Shown here: positions 27,302 through 35,462 of the stretch, in pieces
Layout: the number at the start of each line of letters is the position of its first letter
Position numbering within the stretch: the stretch's first letter is position 1
Source: Gammaproteobacteria bacterium
GTDB lineage: Bacteria > Pseudomonadota > Gammaproteobacteria > Steroidobacterales > Woeseiaceae
Length of the DNA: 64,000 bases
Direction of reading: 5' to 3'
Assembly: GCA_029861535.1 (NCBI GenBank)
Contig: JAOTZC010000001.1
Span: 62,001-126,000, forward strand
Position numbers and translations under genes: made by a program
The notes under the pieces: model-generated
Database searches by the model: none
Told to the model about the DNA's origin: nothing
The model's input: the letters and a program-made list of their open reading frames with translations, nothing else

Positions 27302-27415
27302 ATGCATAATCGTAAGGTACAAAACAGACTTGCTCTGGCTGGCGCGCTGGCCGTGCTTTTCAGCCTGATGTTCGCCTCGTCGGTCGTATTATCTGCGGCC
27401 CCGCTTGGCCTGTAA
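27302..27415 (+). CDS. 37-aa hydrophobic microprotein under sigma-54 control
   Basis: The start is ATG 27302 with a strong GGAAGGA seven to ten bases upstream. A longer frame from ATG 27224 is excluded because that codon lies inside the promoter -12 element. The peptide has a basic N-terminus (MHNRKVQNR) and one hydrophobic stretch from about residue 10 to 37 with an Ala/Ser-rich end (VVLSAAPLGL). It could be a single-span membrane peptide or a bare signal-like peptide. I know of no named family. It is the only coding sequence between the sigma-54 promoter and the structured RNA downstream. Confidence 0.7.
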   Translation: MHNRKVQNRLALAGALAVLFSLMFASSVVLSAAPLGL

Positions 27416-27459
27416 GCGGCCTTGAAATCTAGCTTCACGACCGCATTTGTAAAAATAGA

Positions 27460-27662
27460 ACGCTAAGCAGGTCAGGATTCTCTCCCCCGATTTAACTGGC
27501 CTGCTGAACGTTAACGCCGACGAAGGAATTCGGCGAAACGGACCTGGATGGTCCGGCGGCAATCCCCCCTGCCGTTATACCTGGGCGCCGGAGACCGCTC
27601 CGTGTCGGATCGGCCCGCTGGTTCTTACATTGAATTCAGCTCTCCGGCGCCGTCTTTTTTCT
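27460..27662 (+). ncRNA. Structured RNA candidate (3' UTR or sRNA) with GGA-bearing hairpins
   Basis: No protein is supported here. Five hairpins run in series: AGCAGGTCAG/CTGGCCTGCT (27466-27505, one wobble), CGCCGA/TCGGCG with loop CGAAGGAAT (27515-27535), CGGACC/GGTCCG with loop TGGAT (27539-27555), CGGCA/TGCCG (27557-27574), and an 11-bp stem GGCGCCGGAGA/TCTCCGGCGCC (27584-27651) enclosing a smaller hairpin. The last is followed by GTCTTTTTTC, terminator-like. GGA in loops is what CsrA/RsmA binds. It does not match 6S, tmRNA, SRP, RNase P or riboswitch consensus elements I know. Confidence 0.6.
27641..27662 (+). terminator. Terminator-like end of the sigma-54 transcript
   Basis: The 3' arm of an 11-bp perfect stem (TCTCCGGCGCC, 27641-27651) is followed by GTCTTTTTTC (27652-27661). 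The paired arm is at 27584-27594. The 46-nt apical region is long for an intrinsic terminator but contains its own hairpin, so termination is likely and not certain. Confidence 0.5.
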
Positions 27663-27694
27663 CTGAAATGTTCCCGCGCAAATCCGCAGCGCTG

Positions 27695-27964
27695 CTAGCG
27701 GTTGACGCGCTCTCGGTGCGCTTCGGCCCGCGTACCTAAATCATCCGAATTGCGGCCACTGATGCGCTGGCGTACATGTTTTAGCCAGTAACGTGCCCAC
27801 GCAAATTCGATGCTGAGGATTGCGAGCCCAAGGGGAATAAATACGATCGCCGGACCAGGTGTAATGATCATTACGACGCCGATTAGCAACACGGTCGCAC
27901 CAACGATTGCCACAACGATGCGGCGTGACGTTTTGTAAGTCATATGAGCATATCGCATGATCAT
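27695..27964 (-). CDS. PGPGW-family small membrane protein
   Basis: An 89-aa protein with two adjacent transmembrane segments (about 15-36 and 38-58) around the signature ITPGPAIVFIPLGLAIL, then the family's AWARYWLKHVR motif and a charged tail. The start is ATG 27964; ATG 27943 (MTYKTSRR) is an alternative. Function of the family is unknown. It is encoded on the strand opposite to the structured RNA and ends 33 bp past that RNA's T run. Confidence 0.8.
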   Translation of the reverse strand: MIMRYAHMTYKTSRRIVVAIVGATVLLIGVVMIITPGPAIVFIPLGLAILSIEFAWARYWLKHVRQRISGRNSDDLGTRAEAHRERVNR

Positions 27965-28008
27965 GTGCTATCTCGCGCTGGAGCCTTTCATATGCTTTGT
28001 ATTGGCGA

Positions 28009-28899
28009 TTAGGACTCGTCTGTTGCTGAAAGGTTCGCCGCAAAAAATTCGATCGTCCGCCGCCACGAATCTTCGGCGGCTCCCGAATGATAGTTGGTGC
28101 GCGCGGGATCAGTGAACGCATGACCGACATCTTGATAGACCTTCAGCGTCAAATCCTTGCGCAGGCGCTGCATCGCATCTTCGAACTCTTGTACCGACTC
28201 GATCTTGATGCCTCGATCCCGATCACCGAAAAAACCGAGCACCGGCGCATTGATCGCGCGCAGCCTATCCTCGTCATTACTGACCTGGCCATAGAAGATG
28301 ACCGCGGCATCGACGTCATTCGGAAACATCATTGTCGAATTCAGCGACCAGCTGCCGCCGAAGCCCCAACCGAGCGCTGCCTTCTTGGGGGCGCCGGCGA
28401 TGCTCACGAACCCGAGCGCCTGCTGCAAATTAGCTTCGACGTCGTCAGGATTTTCCATGACCGAAATCATTTTAGCGCGCGCCGCCTCGACGCTGCTCAC
28501 GGTTTCGCCGCCATATAGATCCACTGCGAGCACCATATACCCCGCTCCAGCCAGCCGGCTCGCCGCATCGCGCACTTCGTCATTCAAGCCCCACCAGTCA
28601 TGCACGACGATAATCGCGGGCAACGGTTCGACCATATCGGACGGAAACGCAAAATGCCCATATACGAGCTCTTCATCGACCTCGGCGTACGGCAGGGTTT
28701 CCGCATCGACCGGTCGCTCGGCTCCCGCCTGTGAATCGTTCGCTGCTGGTGACGGCTTGGATTTGCGCCCAAAAGCATCGGTGTCTGCGGCATCCGATCT
28801 AGCGCCATCGCTTTGATCCGAGCTGCAACCACCGATGAGTACAAAAACGCTGATTAGCGCCGCAAGCAATATACGACGGATGTCTGGCAATGCGAACAT
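28009..28899 (-). CDS. Dienelactone-hydrolase-fold lipoprotein lacking the Cys nucleophile
   Basis: A 296-aa protein from ATG 28899, chosen because AGGA sits seven bases upstream. A lipobox (LIGGC, Cys25) predicts a lipoprotein, followed by a polar Ser/Asp linker and a DLH-type alpha/beta hydrolase domain (VVHDWWGLNDEVRDAA, VDLYGG, FFGDRDRGI, DVGHAF). The nucleophile elbow reads GWGFGG where the family has G-x-C-x-G-G: the Cys codon position (28363-28365) is GGC, Gly. The Asp and His of the triad remain. It may be a non-catalytic binding protein. The second DLH gene at 41.9 kb retains GFCFGG. Confidence 0.85.
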   Translation of the reverse strand: MFALPDIRRILLAALISVFVLIGGCSSDQSDGARSDAADTDAFGRKSKPSPAANDSQAGAERPVDAETLPYAEVDEELVYGHFAFPSDMVEPLPAIIVVHDWWGLNDEVRDAASRLAGAGYMVLAVDLYGGETVSSVEAARAKMISVMENPDDVEANLQQALGFVSIAGAPKKAALGWGFGGSWSLNSTMMFPNDVDAAVIFYGQVSNDEDRLRAINAPVLGFFGDRDRGIKIESVQEFEDAMQRLRKDLTLKVYQDVGHAFTDPARTNYHSGAAEDSWRRTIEFFAANLSATDES

Positions 28900-28967
28900 A
28901 GATTTGTCCTGCAAGATTTCAGCCTAAGTGTAATCGAAAATCGACAAGCGTCGAAACAACATGATTC

Positions 28968-29120
28968 CTAATCGTCCTCATCGTCCCATTCGCGCAGCTT
29001 GCTTTTGTCGACTTGCTGCCATTGCTGTTCGCTTTTTCGGACGTAACCGAGGACTTTTGCGATCGTATACACGACGACGATCGCGATCAAAATCAGAATA
29101 GGCAATAGACCGTCAGGCAC
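28968..29120 (-). CDS. 50-aa single-span membrane microprotein
   Basis: A 50-codon frame from GTG 29118-29120 to TAG 28968-28970. One transmembrane helix (about residues 5-22, LPILILIAIVVVYTIAKVL) is followed by a charged tail rich in Gln, Lys and Asp that ends KLREWDDEDD. The topology is clean and the acidic, Trp-containing end resembles small conserved hypotheticals I have seen in gammaproteobacteria, though I cannot name a family. It lies in the gap between the DLH lipoprotein (minus) and the MATE transporter (plus). Confidence 0.65.
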   Translation of the reverse strand: MPDGLLPILILIAIVVVYTIAKVLGYVRKSEQQWQQVDKSKLREWDDEDD

Positions 29121-29204
29121 GTTAAGACTCGCTAATCTGTGTGCCTCAGCATACCATCCCGAGGGCGAAATTCTGGACGCGGCTAGGACAGATTACGACG
29201 CATT

Positions 29205-30620
29205 ATGACGACGCTCAATCGATCAACGTCCTGGTGGTCGCAGGCAATCGCATTCTGTCGCGAATCTCTGAGCGATAACGACATTGACTTCACGCGCGGG
29301 CCCATTGGGCGGGCGCTGGGTCTGCTCGCAATTCCGATGATGCTCGAAATGTCGATGGAATCGGTCTTCGCGGTTGTGGACATCGCCTTCGTATCACGGC
29401 TTGGAACCGACGCTATTGCCGCGGTTGGCATTACTGAAGCACTTGTCACGGTGCTCTACGCCGTCAGCATTGGGCTCGGTACGGGCGTGACAGCGATGGT
29501 GTCGCGCCGTATCGGCGCGAAGGACCGGAACGGTGCCGCCAGCGTGGCCGGGCAGGCGATCTGGATTGGCGGCTTGGCGGCGGTCATCATTGGCGTACTC
29601 GGCGCAAGCTTTGCGCGCGATTTGCTGTTGTTGATGGGCGCATCAGACGGCGTTATCAATCAGGGTAGCGGCTATACCGCCGTGCTGCTGGGCGGCTCTG
29701 CCAGCATTATGTATTTGTTTCTACTCAACGCCGCTTTTCGCGGTGCCGGCGATGCGGCGGTCGCACTACGATCATTGTGGCTTGCAAATGGCATCAACAT
29801 TATTCTGGACCCTTGCCTGATTTTTGGTCTCGGGCCATTCCCGGAATTGGGCGTAACCGGCGCGGCGATCGCAACAACGATCGGCCGCGGAGTTGGCGTC
29901 ATCTACCAGCTCTTTTTTCTGTTCGGCGGGCGCGGCCGGCTCAAATTTCGTTTTCGTCACCTACGAATCGCTACCGCATTGATTCGCCGCATGCTGATTA
30001 TTTCGGCCGGCGGGATTGGACAGTTTCTAATCGCGACGGCAAGCTGGGTTCTGCTGATGCGGATTGTCGCATTTTACGGCAGCGGCCCGATTGCCGCGTA
30101 TACGATTGCGCTTCGATTAATTGAATTTGCACTGCTCCCCGCCTGGGGCTTGGGAAACGCCGCCGCGACACTTGTCGGCCAAAACCTTGGTGCACAGTTG
30201 CCGGAACGTGCCGAAAGTTCAGCCTGGCGCGCCGCAAAATACAATGCTGTGTTTATGTGTGTCGTTGGATTGCTAATGCTGCTCGCGGCACCGCATATCG
30301 CCGCACTATTCAGCACGGAACCGGATGTCCTCCGATACGGCACAAGCTGCCTCAGGATTCTGGGAATCGGATATCCGATGTATGCGGTAGGTATGATAAT
30401 GATCCAATCATTGAACGGTGCGGGCGATACGGTAACGCCATCGATCCTCAACCTACTTTGTTTTTGGTTGTTGCAAATACCGCTCGCCTTTTTTCTCGCC
30501 GAGACATCCGGACTCGGTCCAAACGGCGTGTTCGTCGCAATTGTCGTATCCGAAAGCTTACTGACCGTACTCAGCAGCCTGGTCTTTCGCCACGGCCGTT
30601 GGAAGACACAAATCGCCTGA
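29205..30620 (+). CDS. MATE-family multidrug/Na+ or H+ antiporter
   Basis: A 471-aa inner-membrane transporter with about twelve hydrophobic segments arranged as two repeats. The first begins GPIGRALGLLAIPMMLEM and contains VDIAFVSRLGTDAIAAVG; the second begins around RRMLIISAGGIGQFLIAT. AFRGAGDAAVALR and LNGAGDTVTPS are the paired MATE motifs. The substrate cannot be read from sequence. It is followed at 28 bp by the DUF4760-like gene, and an ABC ATPase gene lies just beyond in the same direction. Confidence 0.93.
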   Translation: MTTLNRSTSWWSQAIAFCRESLSDNDIDFTRGPIGRALGLLAIPMMLEMSMESVFAVVDIAFVSRLGTDAIAAVGITEALVTVLYAVSIGLGTGVTAMVSRRIGAKDRNGAASVAGQAIWIGGLAAVIIGVLGASFARDLLLLMGASDGVINQGSGYTAVLLGGSASIMYLFLLNAAFRGAGDAAVALRSLWLANGINIILDPCLIFGLGPFPELGVTGAAIATTIGRGVGVIYQLFFLFGGRGRLKFRFRHLRIATALIRRMLIISAGGIGQFLIATASWVLLMRIVAFYGSGPIAAYTIALRLIEFALLPAWGLGNAAATLVGQNLGAQLPERAESSAWRAAKYNAVFMCVVGLLMLLAAPHIAALFSTEPDVLRYGTSCLRILGIGYPMYAVGMIMIQSLNGAGDTVTPSILNLLCFWLLQIPLAFFLAETSGLGPNGVFVAIVVSESLLTVLSSLVFRHGRWKTQIA

Positions 30621-30648
30621 AAGCATGGCTACTTTTTGGAGCTGAATC

Positions 30649-31182
30649 ATGTCTGATCTTTCGCAATTCGCCAATATGGCAGAAATACTGGGCGCACTAA
30701 TCGTCATTGGTGGCGTTTTTTTTGCCGTCGTCCAAATGCGCCAGATTCGCCAACAACGCCGCGAAATGGCCGCGATTGAGCTGTTTCGATTTTTCGGCCG
30801 ACCACAATTCTCACAGGCGTATCACCGCGTATTGCGATTGCCAGAGGGACTCAATAAGACACAGCTGTGCCAATACGAGGATGAAATCGAAAATTGCGCC
30901 ATGGTTATTAGCACCACGATGGAAAACATCGGCGTCATGGTTTATCACCGAATTGTCCCGTCAATCGTCGTTAGAAACTTGATCGGTACCAGCACGATTA
31001 TTCTCTGGACGAAATTGCATCCGTGGATCGCGGACATGCGCAAGGACCTCGACAATCCCGCAATGTTCGAATGGTTCGAGTGGCTTAGCACTGTGCTTGA
31101 AAAAATGAATGAGGACGGCCAAGAACCCGCCTATGTGGCGTTCAAGCGCTGGAAGCCCAGCACAAGCTCGCACGATCTGTAG
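30649..31182 (+). CDS. DUF4760-like hypothetical protein
   Basis: A 177-aa protein starting at ATG 30649 behind GGAG. One N-terminal transmembrane helix (about 10-27, AEILGALIVIGGVFFAVVQM) leads into RQIRQQRREMAAIELFRFF, then a helical cytoplasmic domain (FSQAYHRVLRLPEG, MVISTTMENIGVMVYHRIVP). This layout matches proteins annotated DUF4760. Role unknown. It lies 28 bp after the MATE gene and 8 bp before the ABC ATPase. Confidence 0.65.
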   Translation: MSDLSQFANMAEILGALIVIGGVFFAVVQMRQIRQQRREMAAIELFRFFGRPQFSQAYHRVLRLPEGLNKTQLCQYEDEIENCAMVISTTMENIGVMVYHRIVPSIVVRNLIGTSTIILWTKLHPWIADMRKDLDNPAMFEWFEWLSTVLEKMNEDGQEPAYVAFKRWKPSTSSHDL

Positions 31183-31190
31183 GCTGAAAT

Positions 31191-31994
31191 GTGAGCGAAC
31201 CTGCGCTAATTGACATTCAAAACGCAACGATTTGGCGTGGCTCCACCTGTGTCTTCGAAGCACTCGACTTGAGAGTAGAACAACATGAGCGCATCGCTAT
31301 TCTTGGCCCGAATGGCTGTGGCAAAACGACGCTGCTGAAGACGATAAATCGCGAGCTTTACCCGGTGGCCAGCAGCAACTCGCACGTTAGGATTCTGGGC
31401 CGCGACCGCTGGAACGTTTGGGAGCTCAGAAAGCACATCGGTATCGTGTCTCACGATCTGCAGCAACGCTACACAGCGACGACAACGGCGCTAGAGGTGG
31501 TTTTGTCGGGCTTTTTTGCAAGCATCGGCGTACATGGCGCGCTCGCAGAGCGCGTAACGAAACGTCAGCTCGAGGCGGCGCGTGTAATTCTGCATGAGCT
31601 GGGCATCGGCGATCTTGACAATACGATGTTAAAGCGCATGTCGACAGGACAACAGCGGCGTGTGTTGCTCGGCCGGGCGTTGGTTCACAAACCAATGACC
31701 TTGATCCTCGACGAACCGACGACAGGGCTCGACCTGGCGGCAAGCTTTGACTATCTGGGGCGTATTCGAACGTTGGCCAACAAGGGCCACAACATTGTGC
31801 TCGTAACGCATCATCTGAACGAAATTCCTCCTGAGGTCGAACGCGTTGTCCTGCTCGCCGAAGGGCGCGTTGTCGCCGATGGCGACAAGGCCTCCGTCCT
31901 GACCGAGAAGACGCTGTCCGATGTCTACCAGACACCGATCCGCGTCATCGAGGTCGATTCCTTCTTTTTGGCCTATCCGGCCAGCCGAGTGTGA
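31191..31994 (+). CDS. Stand-alone ABC transporter ATP-binding protein
   Basis: A 267-aa ATPase with Walker A GPNGCGKTT (about 39-47), Q-loop VSHDLQQRY, signature MSTGQQRRVLLGRAL (an LSGGQ variant), Walker B LILDEPTTGLD and switch VTHHLNEIPPEVERVVLLAEG. It starts at GTG 31191. No permease or substrate-binding gene is adjacent, so its partner is unknown; single-domain ATPases of this type also occur in metal or molybdenum-related systems. Confidence 0.9.
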   Translation: MSEPALIDIQNATIWRGSTCVFEALDLRVEQHERIAILGPNGCGKTTLLKTINRELYPVASSNSHVRILGRDRWNVWELRKHIGIVSHDLQQRYTATTTALEVVLSGFFASIGVHGALAERVTKRQLEAARVILHELGIGDLDNTMLKRMSTGQQRRVLLGRALVHKPMTLILDEPTTGLDLAASFDYLGRIRTLANKGHNIVLVTHHLNEIPPEVERVVLLAEGRVVADGDKASVLTEKTLSDVYQTPIRVIEVDSFFLAYPASRV

Positions 31995-32059
31995 TCCGGC
32001 CTCGCAAAAACGTGACCTGCTACGATGCAGAGATTCTGACAGAGACTTATTCTTTGCCA

Positions 32060-32767
32060 ATGATCCTATTGCTTCGCACCGTTCTGTCCAGCCTGCCGCT
32101 GATGGCGCTGCCAGCCGTCGCAGCCGTAGGCGATGCGGAGACTGGGATCACGAGCGTTGGCCCAGCAATATTCATGTTCGCGATTGCAGCGGCGCTCGTT
32201 CTAACGCTCTTTTTCCGCTCATCAGCGAGCCATTTGACCCGATTCTTGAGCCAGCAGCTCGGGCAATTCCGCATTCGCCGCGCATTGCGCGCCCGCAGCA
32301 ACGACGTACTGCACGATTTTATCCTGCCAGGCGCCTACGGTGGGCTCGCAAAAATCGACCACGCCATCATGACCGCCGGTGGAATTCTTTGTATCCGTGC
32401 GATGCCAGCAAACGGTATTGTTTTCGGCGCCGCGGATGAACCGCAGTGGACAAACATTGATGGCGTGAAGCGGCGCAGATTTTTGAATCCGTTAATTCAA
32501 AATGAGGGCCGTGCTCGCGCCATGCGAAATGTCGTTCCCGGCGTGCCTGTCGCAAATCTCGTCATTTTCACAGGTTCAGTTCAGTTCACCACACCGCCGC
32601 CGAAAAACGTCATACGCGTGAGCGAACTCGAAAGCTTCGTCGCCAAGTTCGTATTTGGTCCGAGCAAGGTTGACGACTGGGATGCCGTATGGCTAAGCCT
32701 TAAAGCGGCCGCGCTCAACGATACCGCGGCACGCAAGGATTTTGCCGCACAAATCGGGTTTAGCTGA
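32060..32767 (+). CDS. Membrane-anchored NERD-domain protein
   Basis: A 235-aa protein from ATG 32060. Two hydrophobic segments (about 1-20 and 34-52) anchor a NERD (nuclease-related) domain: LHDFILPGAYGGLAKIDHAIM, GGILCIRAMPANGIVFGAADEPQWT, NPLIQNEGRARAM and NLVIFTGSVQF. The D-x-x-[IVM] and [C]-[IV] core positions are those of the PD-(D/E)XK-like fold, but the usual catalytic Glu/Lys are not obvious. Nuclease activity is not established. It follows the ABC ATPase with 65 bp between. Confidence 0.72.
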   Translation: MILLLRTVLSSLPLMALPAVAAVGDAETGITSVGPAIFMFAIAAALVLTLFFRSSASHLTRFLSQQLGQFRIRRALRARSNDVLHDFILPGAYGGLAKIDHAIMTAGGILCIRAMPANGIVFGAADEPQWTNIDGVKRRRFLNPLIQNEGRARAMRNVVPGVPVANLVIFTGSVQFTTPPPKNVIRVSELESFVAKFVFGPSKVDDWDAVWLSLKAAALNDTAARKDFAAQIGFS

Positions 32768-32833
32768 GCCACCTCAAACCCGTCCGATCGCTTATACTCT
32801 TGCGCTTCTAAGAGCCTCCGGAAGCGCTAGCCC

Positions 32834-34036
32834 ATGGATCCATCCGCCGTTCTCATCGCCTCGCCAATCGGCGTGCTTGCCGTACTCTGTGCCGTTGCCG
32901 CGTTCTTTTTTCTTCTGGCGGAATTGACCCAAGCAAAACTTTTTCAATACATACCGCCGCTGTTGTTTATCTACGCGACGCCGGTCTTTTTAAACAATCT
33001 TGACGTTATTCCTAGCGCCTCTCCTGTCTACTCGGGCCTAAGTACCTTTGTGTTGCCGGCGTTCATCGTGCTAATGCTAATTAAGGTAAATATTCCGGCT
33101 GTGGTAAAAGTCATGGGCAAAGGCGTGCTGGTTATGCTGATGGGCACAGCTGGAGTAATAATCGGCGCCGTCGTTGCCTACGTGATTGTGCACCCGTGGC
33201 TGTCCTCCGACGCGTGGACAGGCTACGGTGCGCTCGCCGGCAGTTGGATCGGCGGCACGGCAAACATGGTGGCAACAGCGGAGATGCTTGGCACGTCGGA
33301 GGAGCAGTTTGGCCTCGCCATTATCGCCGACAATGTCGTCTACATAGTCTGGTTACCGTTATTGCTGATGTCACGCGACTTTGCCGACAAATTTAATCGC
33401 TGGGCGCGCGTTCCCGACAACCGCATTGCAGCGATGGAGGAAGCCGCCGAACTGCACGCTGAAACCGATAAGGCGCCCGCAATGCCACAGTATCTATACT
33501 TGTTTGCGGTCGTTATCGGCGTCACCTGGATCGGCCGCGCTACGGCACCTGGAATCTCAGGATGGGTTGCGGAGACGATTCCGGTCATTGAAACGCTGTT
33601 TTCCGAAACCACAGTAAGAATCCTTCTAGTTACGACGATCGCGTTGGTGTTGTCAACGACAGCGGTGTCGAAATTGCCCAACTCGACGGCATTGGGAACT
33701 GCACTTGTATACGTTTTTGTCGCTGGCATGGGCGCACGCGCTTCGGTGTCCGGCCTCGCGGAAGCGCCGATGTTTGTTCTTGGCGCCTTCATCTGGATTA
33801 GCATCCACGGTCTATTTTGCCTTGCCGGCGCGTGGCTGTTTCGCGTCGATGTCCACAGTGTCGCAATCGCGTCGGCCGCAAACATCGGTGCCGCGGCATC
33901 AGCGCCCATCGTTGCCGCGCATCATCGCCCCAGCCTCGTGCCAGTCTCAATTCTGATGGCGCTGCTTGGTTACGCGATGGGCAACTACCTGGCGCCAATT
34001 GCCGGCCGCCTTGCTCGCATTGCGGCAGGACAATAG
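32834..34036 (+). CDS. DUF819 family integral membrane protein (YjcL-like)
   Basis: A 400-aa protein with about eleven transmembrane segments. Its start is ATG 32834 behind GGAAG. Typical features are FLNNLDVIPSASPVYSGL, GALAGSWIGGTANMVA and AIIADNVVYIVWLPLLL, with the paired late repeat SVAIASAANIGAAASAPIVA. The family is uncharacterised but resembles transporters. It has a separate start region from the NERD gene (66 bp). Confidence 0.9.
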   Translation: MDPSAVLIASPIGVLAVLCAVAAFFFLLAELTQAKLFQYIPPLLFIYATPVFLNNLDVIPSASPVYSGLSTFVLPAFIVLMLIKVNIPAVVKVMGKGVLVMLMGTAGVIIGAVVAYVIVHPWLSSDAWTGYGALAGSWIGGTANMVATAEMLGTSEEQFGLAIIADNVVYIVWLPLLLMSRDFADKFNRWARVPDNRIAAMEEAAELHAETDKAPAMPQYLYLFAVVIGVTWIGRATAPGISGWVAETIPVIETLFSETTVRILLVTTIALVLSTTAVSKLPNSTALGTALVYVFVAGMGARASVSGLAEAPMFVLGAFIWISIHGLFCLAGAWLFRVDVHSVAIASAANIGAAASAPIVAAHHRPSLVPVSILMALLGYAMGNYLAPIAGRLARIAAGQ

Positions 34037-34106
34037 CGAGCCGTACCTCCCACGATCCGTGCAGGCCTGATGCGCGCCGGCAATTTCTTGATGGTATCTT
34101 GACGCG

Positions 34107-35153
34107 ATGGACGGCAGCATGATCAAGGCCATCAAGCGCACAATAATTCGCGTTATCGTCGGCATCGCGGCAGTTTTCGCAACTCTCGCGTTACTGCTGT
34201 CAATGATGTGGCGTGATCGGGTCAAGCTCAGCGATATTCCGATTCCACCGCCACCTCAGCAATTTACCAATGAGGTGGCGGTAACCGTCACCTGGTTTGG
34301 CGTGACTACGCTGCTATTTGACGATGGCGAAACACAGATCCTGATCGACGGCTTTGTATCGCGGCCGACGTTGCTCGATGTGTTGGCGCGTCGTCCGGTT
34401 GATAACGACGCCGCAACGATCAACTACTTCTTGAACGAATACCGCATTCGTAGACTCGCCGCGATCATTCCGGTGCATTCGCACTTCGACCATGCGATGG
34501 ATATCGGTGCGATAGCGAATCGTAGTAGTGCATCGATTTTGGGTTCCGAGACGACAGCGCAGATCGGTCATGGCGCCGGGGTTCCGGAAGACCAAATTCT
34601 TGTCATCAGCGATGATGCCGAATACACGTTTGGCCAATTCACCGTGCGATTCATTGAGTCAGTGCATGCACCCGTCGGCTGGGGGGGCTCCGTGCCGTTG
34701 CCCGGCACGATCGACGAACCGCTGCTGCTGCCGGCGCCAATTACCGCATTTCGTGAGGGTGGCAGCTACTCGATTCTGATCTCACACCCGCAGGGCTCGA
34801 CATTGATTCAGGCAAGCGCCGGCGTGCGTGAATCGGCACTTGATGGCCTGCAGGTCGATACAGTTATGCTCGGCGTTGGCTTGCTCGAGGGACTCGGGCG
34901 CGACTACATCGAAAATTATTGGCAAAAGACCGTTACGGCGACCGGTGCAAGAACTGTGGTTCCTGTTCACTTTGACGACTACACGAGACCCTTCGGCCGC
35001 ATCGAACTTGCGCCGAGAGTGCTTGATAATTTTTTGAAGACCGCACAGATGTTAGAAGACCTTCGCAGTACCTGGGACATTGACGCCAAACTGTACCTGC
35101 CCGAATTTGCAGTGCCGTTTGAACTTTATCCGAGCGAAGATCCAGAAGTATGA
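34107..35153 (+). CDS. Membrane-anchored MBL-fold metallohydrolase
   Basis: A 348-aa protein with an N-terminal signal anchor (about 13-35) and a metallo-beta-lactamase domain. The zinc-binding motif is HSHFDH (His124, His126, Asp128, His129). Later ligands are plausible at SVHAPVGWGG and VPVHFDDY. The fold resembles the UlaG/L-ascorbate-6-phosphate lactonase-like or YcjX/NAPE-PLD-type group, but the substrate cannot be assigned. Its last 28 bp overlap the 3' end of the convergent GIY-YIG gene. Confidence 0.82.
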   Translation: MDGSMIKAIKRTIIRVIVGIAAVFATLALLLSMMWRDRVKLSDIPIPPPPQQFTNEVAVTVTWFGVTTLLFDDGETQILIDGFVSRPTLLDVLARRPVDNDAATINYFLNEYRIRRLAAIIPVHSHFDHAMDIGAIANRSSASILGSETTAQIGHGAGVPEDQILVISDDAEYTFGQFTVRFIESVHAPVGWGGSVPLPGTIDEPLLLPAPITAFREGGSYSILISHPQGSTLIQASAGVRESALDGLQVDTVMLGVGLLEGLGRDYIENYWQKTVTATGARTVVPVHFDDYTRPFGRIELAPRVLDNFLKTAQMLEDLRSTWDIDAKLYLPEFAVPFELYPSEDPEV

Positions 35154-35434
35154 CGGAAGTTCAGGTGGTCGATCGAGAGCCGGCCCGCGATTAGCGCAAG
35201 CTTTTTCGCTTTGCTCAGTTTCTTGATCCGATGTTCCAGGCTCTGTGCAGCACTCCGTGTGCCGACAAGCTGTTCGAAAACCAGCTTGAACGGTGTCCGC
35301 CCCCGGAGATACTTGGCGCCCTTGCTACCGCTCTGATGTTCCCCGATGCGATTTTGCACGTCTCGGGCGATTCCAGTGTAGAGACTGTCGTCAGCGCATT
35401 GCAGAATGTAAAGGCTGTAGCTTTCGCCGCTCAC
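35126..35434 (-). CDS. GIY-YIG nuclease superfamily protein (UPF0213-like)
   Basis: A 102-aa protein from GTG 35434, just after the upstream gene ends at 35463 (a longer frame from 35518 would overlap that gene). The GIY-YIG core is YSLYILQCADDSLYTGIARDV, with the conserved Arg in NRIGEHQSG and GAKYLRGRTPFKLVF, and Glu in SLEHRIKKL. This is the small stand-alone YhbQ/UPF0213 type. Nuclease function is inferred from family only. Confidence 0.82.
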   Translation of the reverse strand: MSGESYSLYILQCADDSLYTGIARDVQNRIGEHQSGSKGAKYLRGRTPFKLVFEQLVGTRSAAQSLEHRIKKLSKAKKLALIAGRLSIDHLNFRHTSGSSLG

Positions 35435-35462
35435 TCTTAAACTCGCCGTCTGGACCAGGCAT

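Noticed and set aside
27460-27662. Assignment of the structured RNA to 6S RNA, tmRNA, SRP RNA, RNase P or a known riboswitch
   Set aside because: None of the conserved blocks I know for those families is present.
27548-27739. 63-aa open frame on the plus strand within the structured RNA
   Set aside because: Codons run through perfect stems and the T run; no Shine-Dalgarno; RNA structure explains the sequence better.
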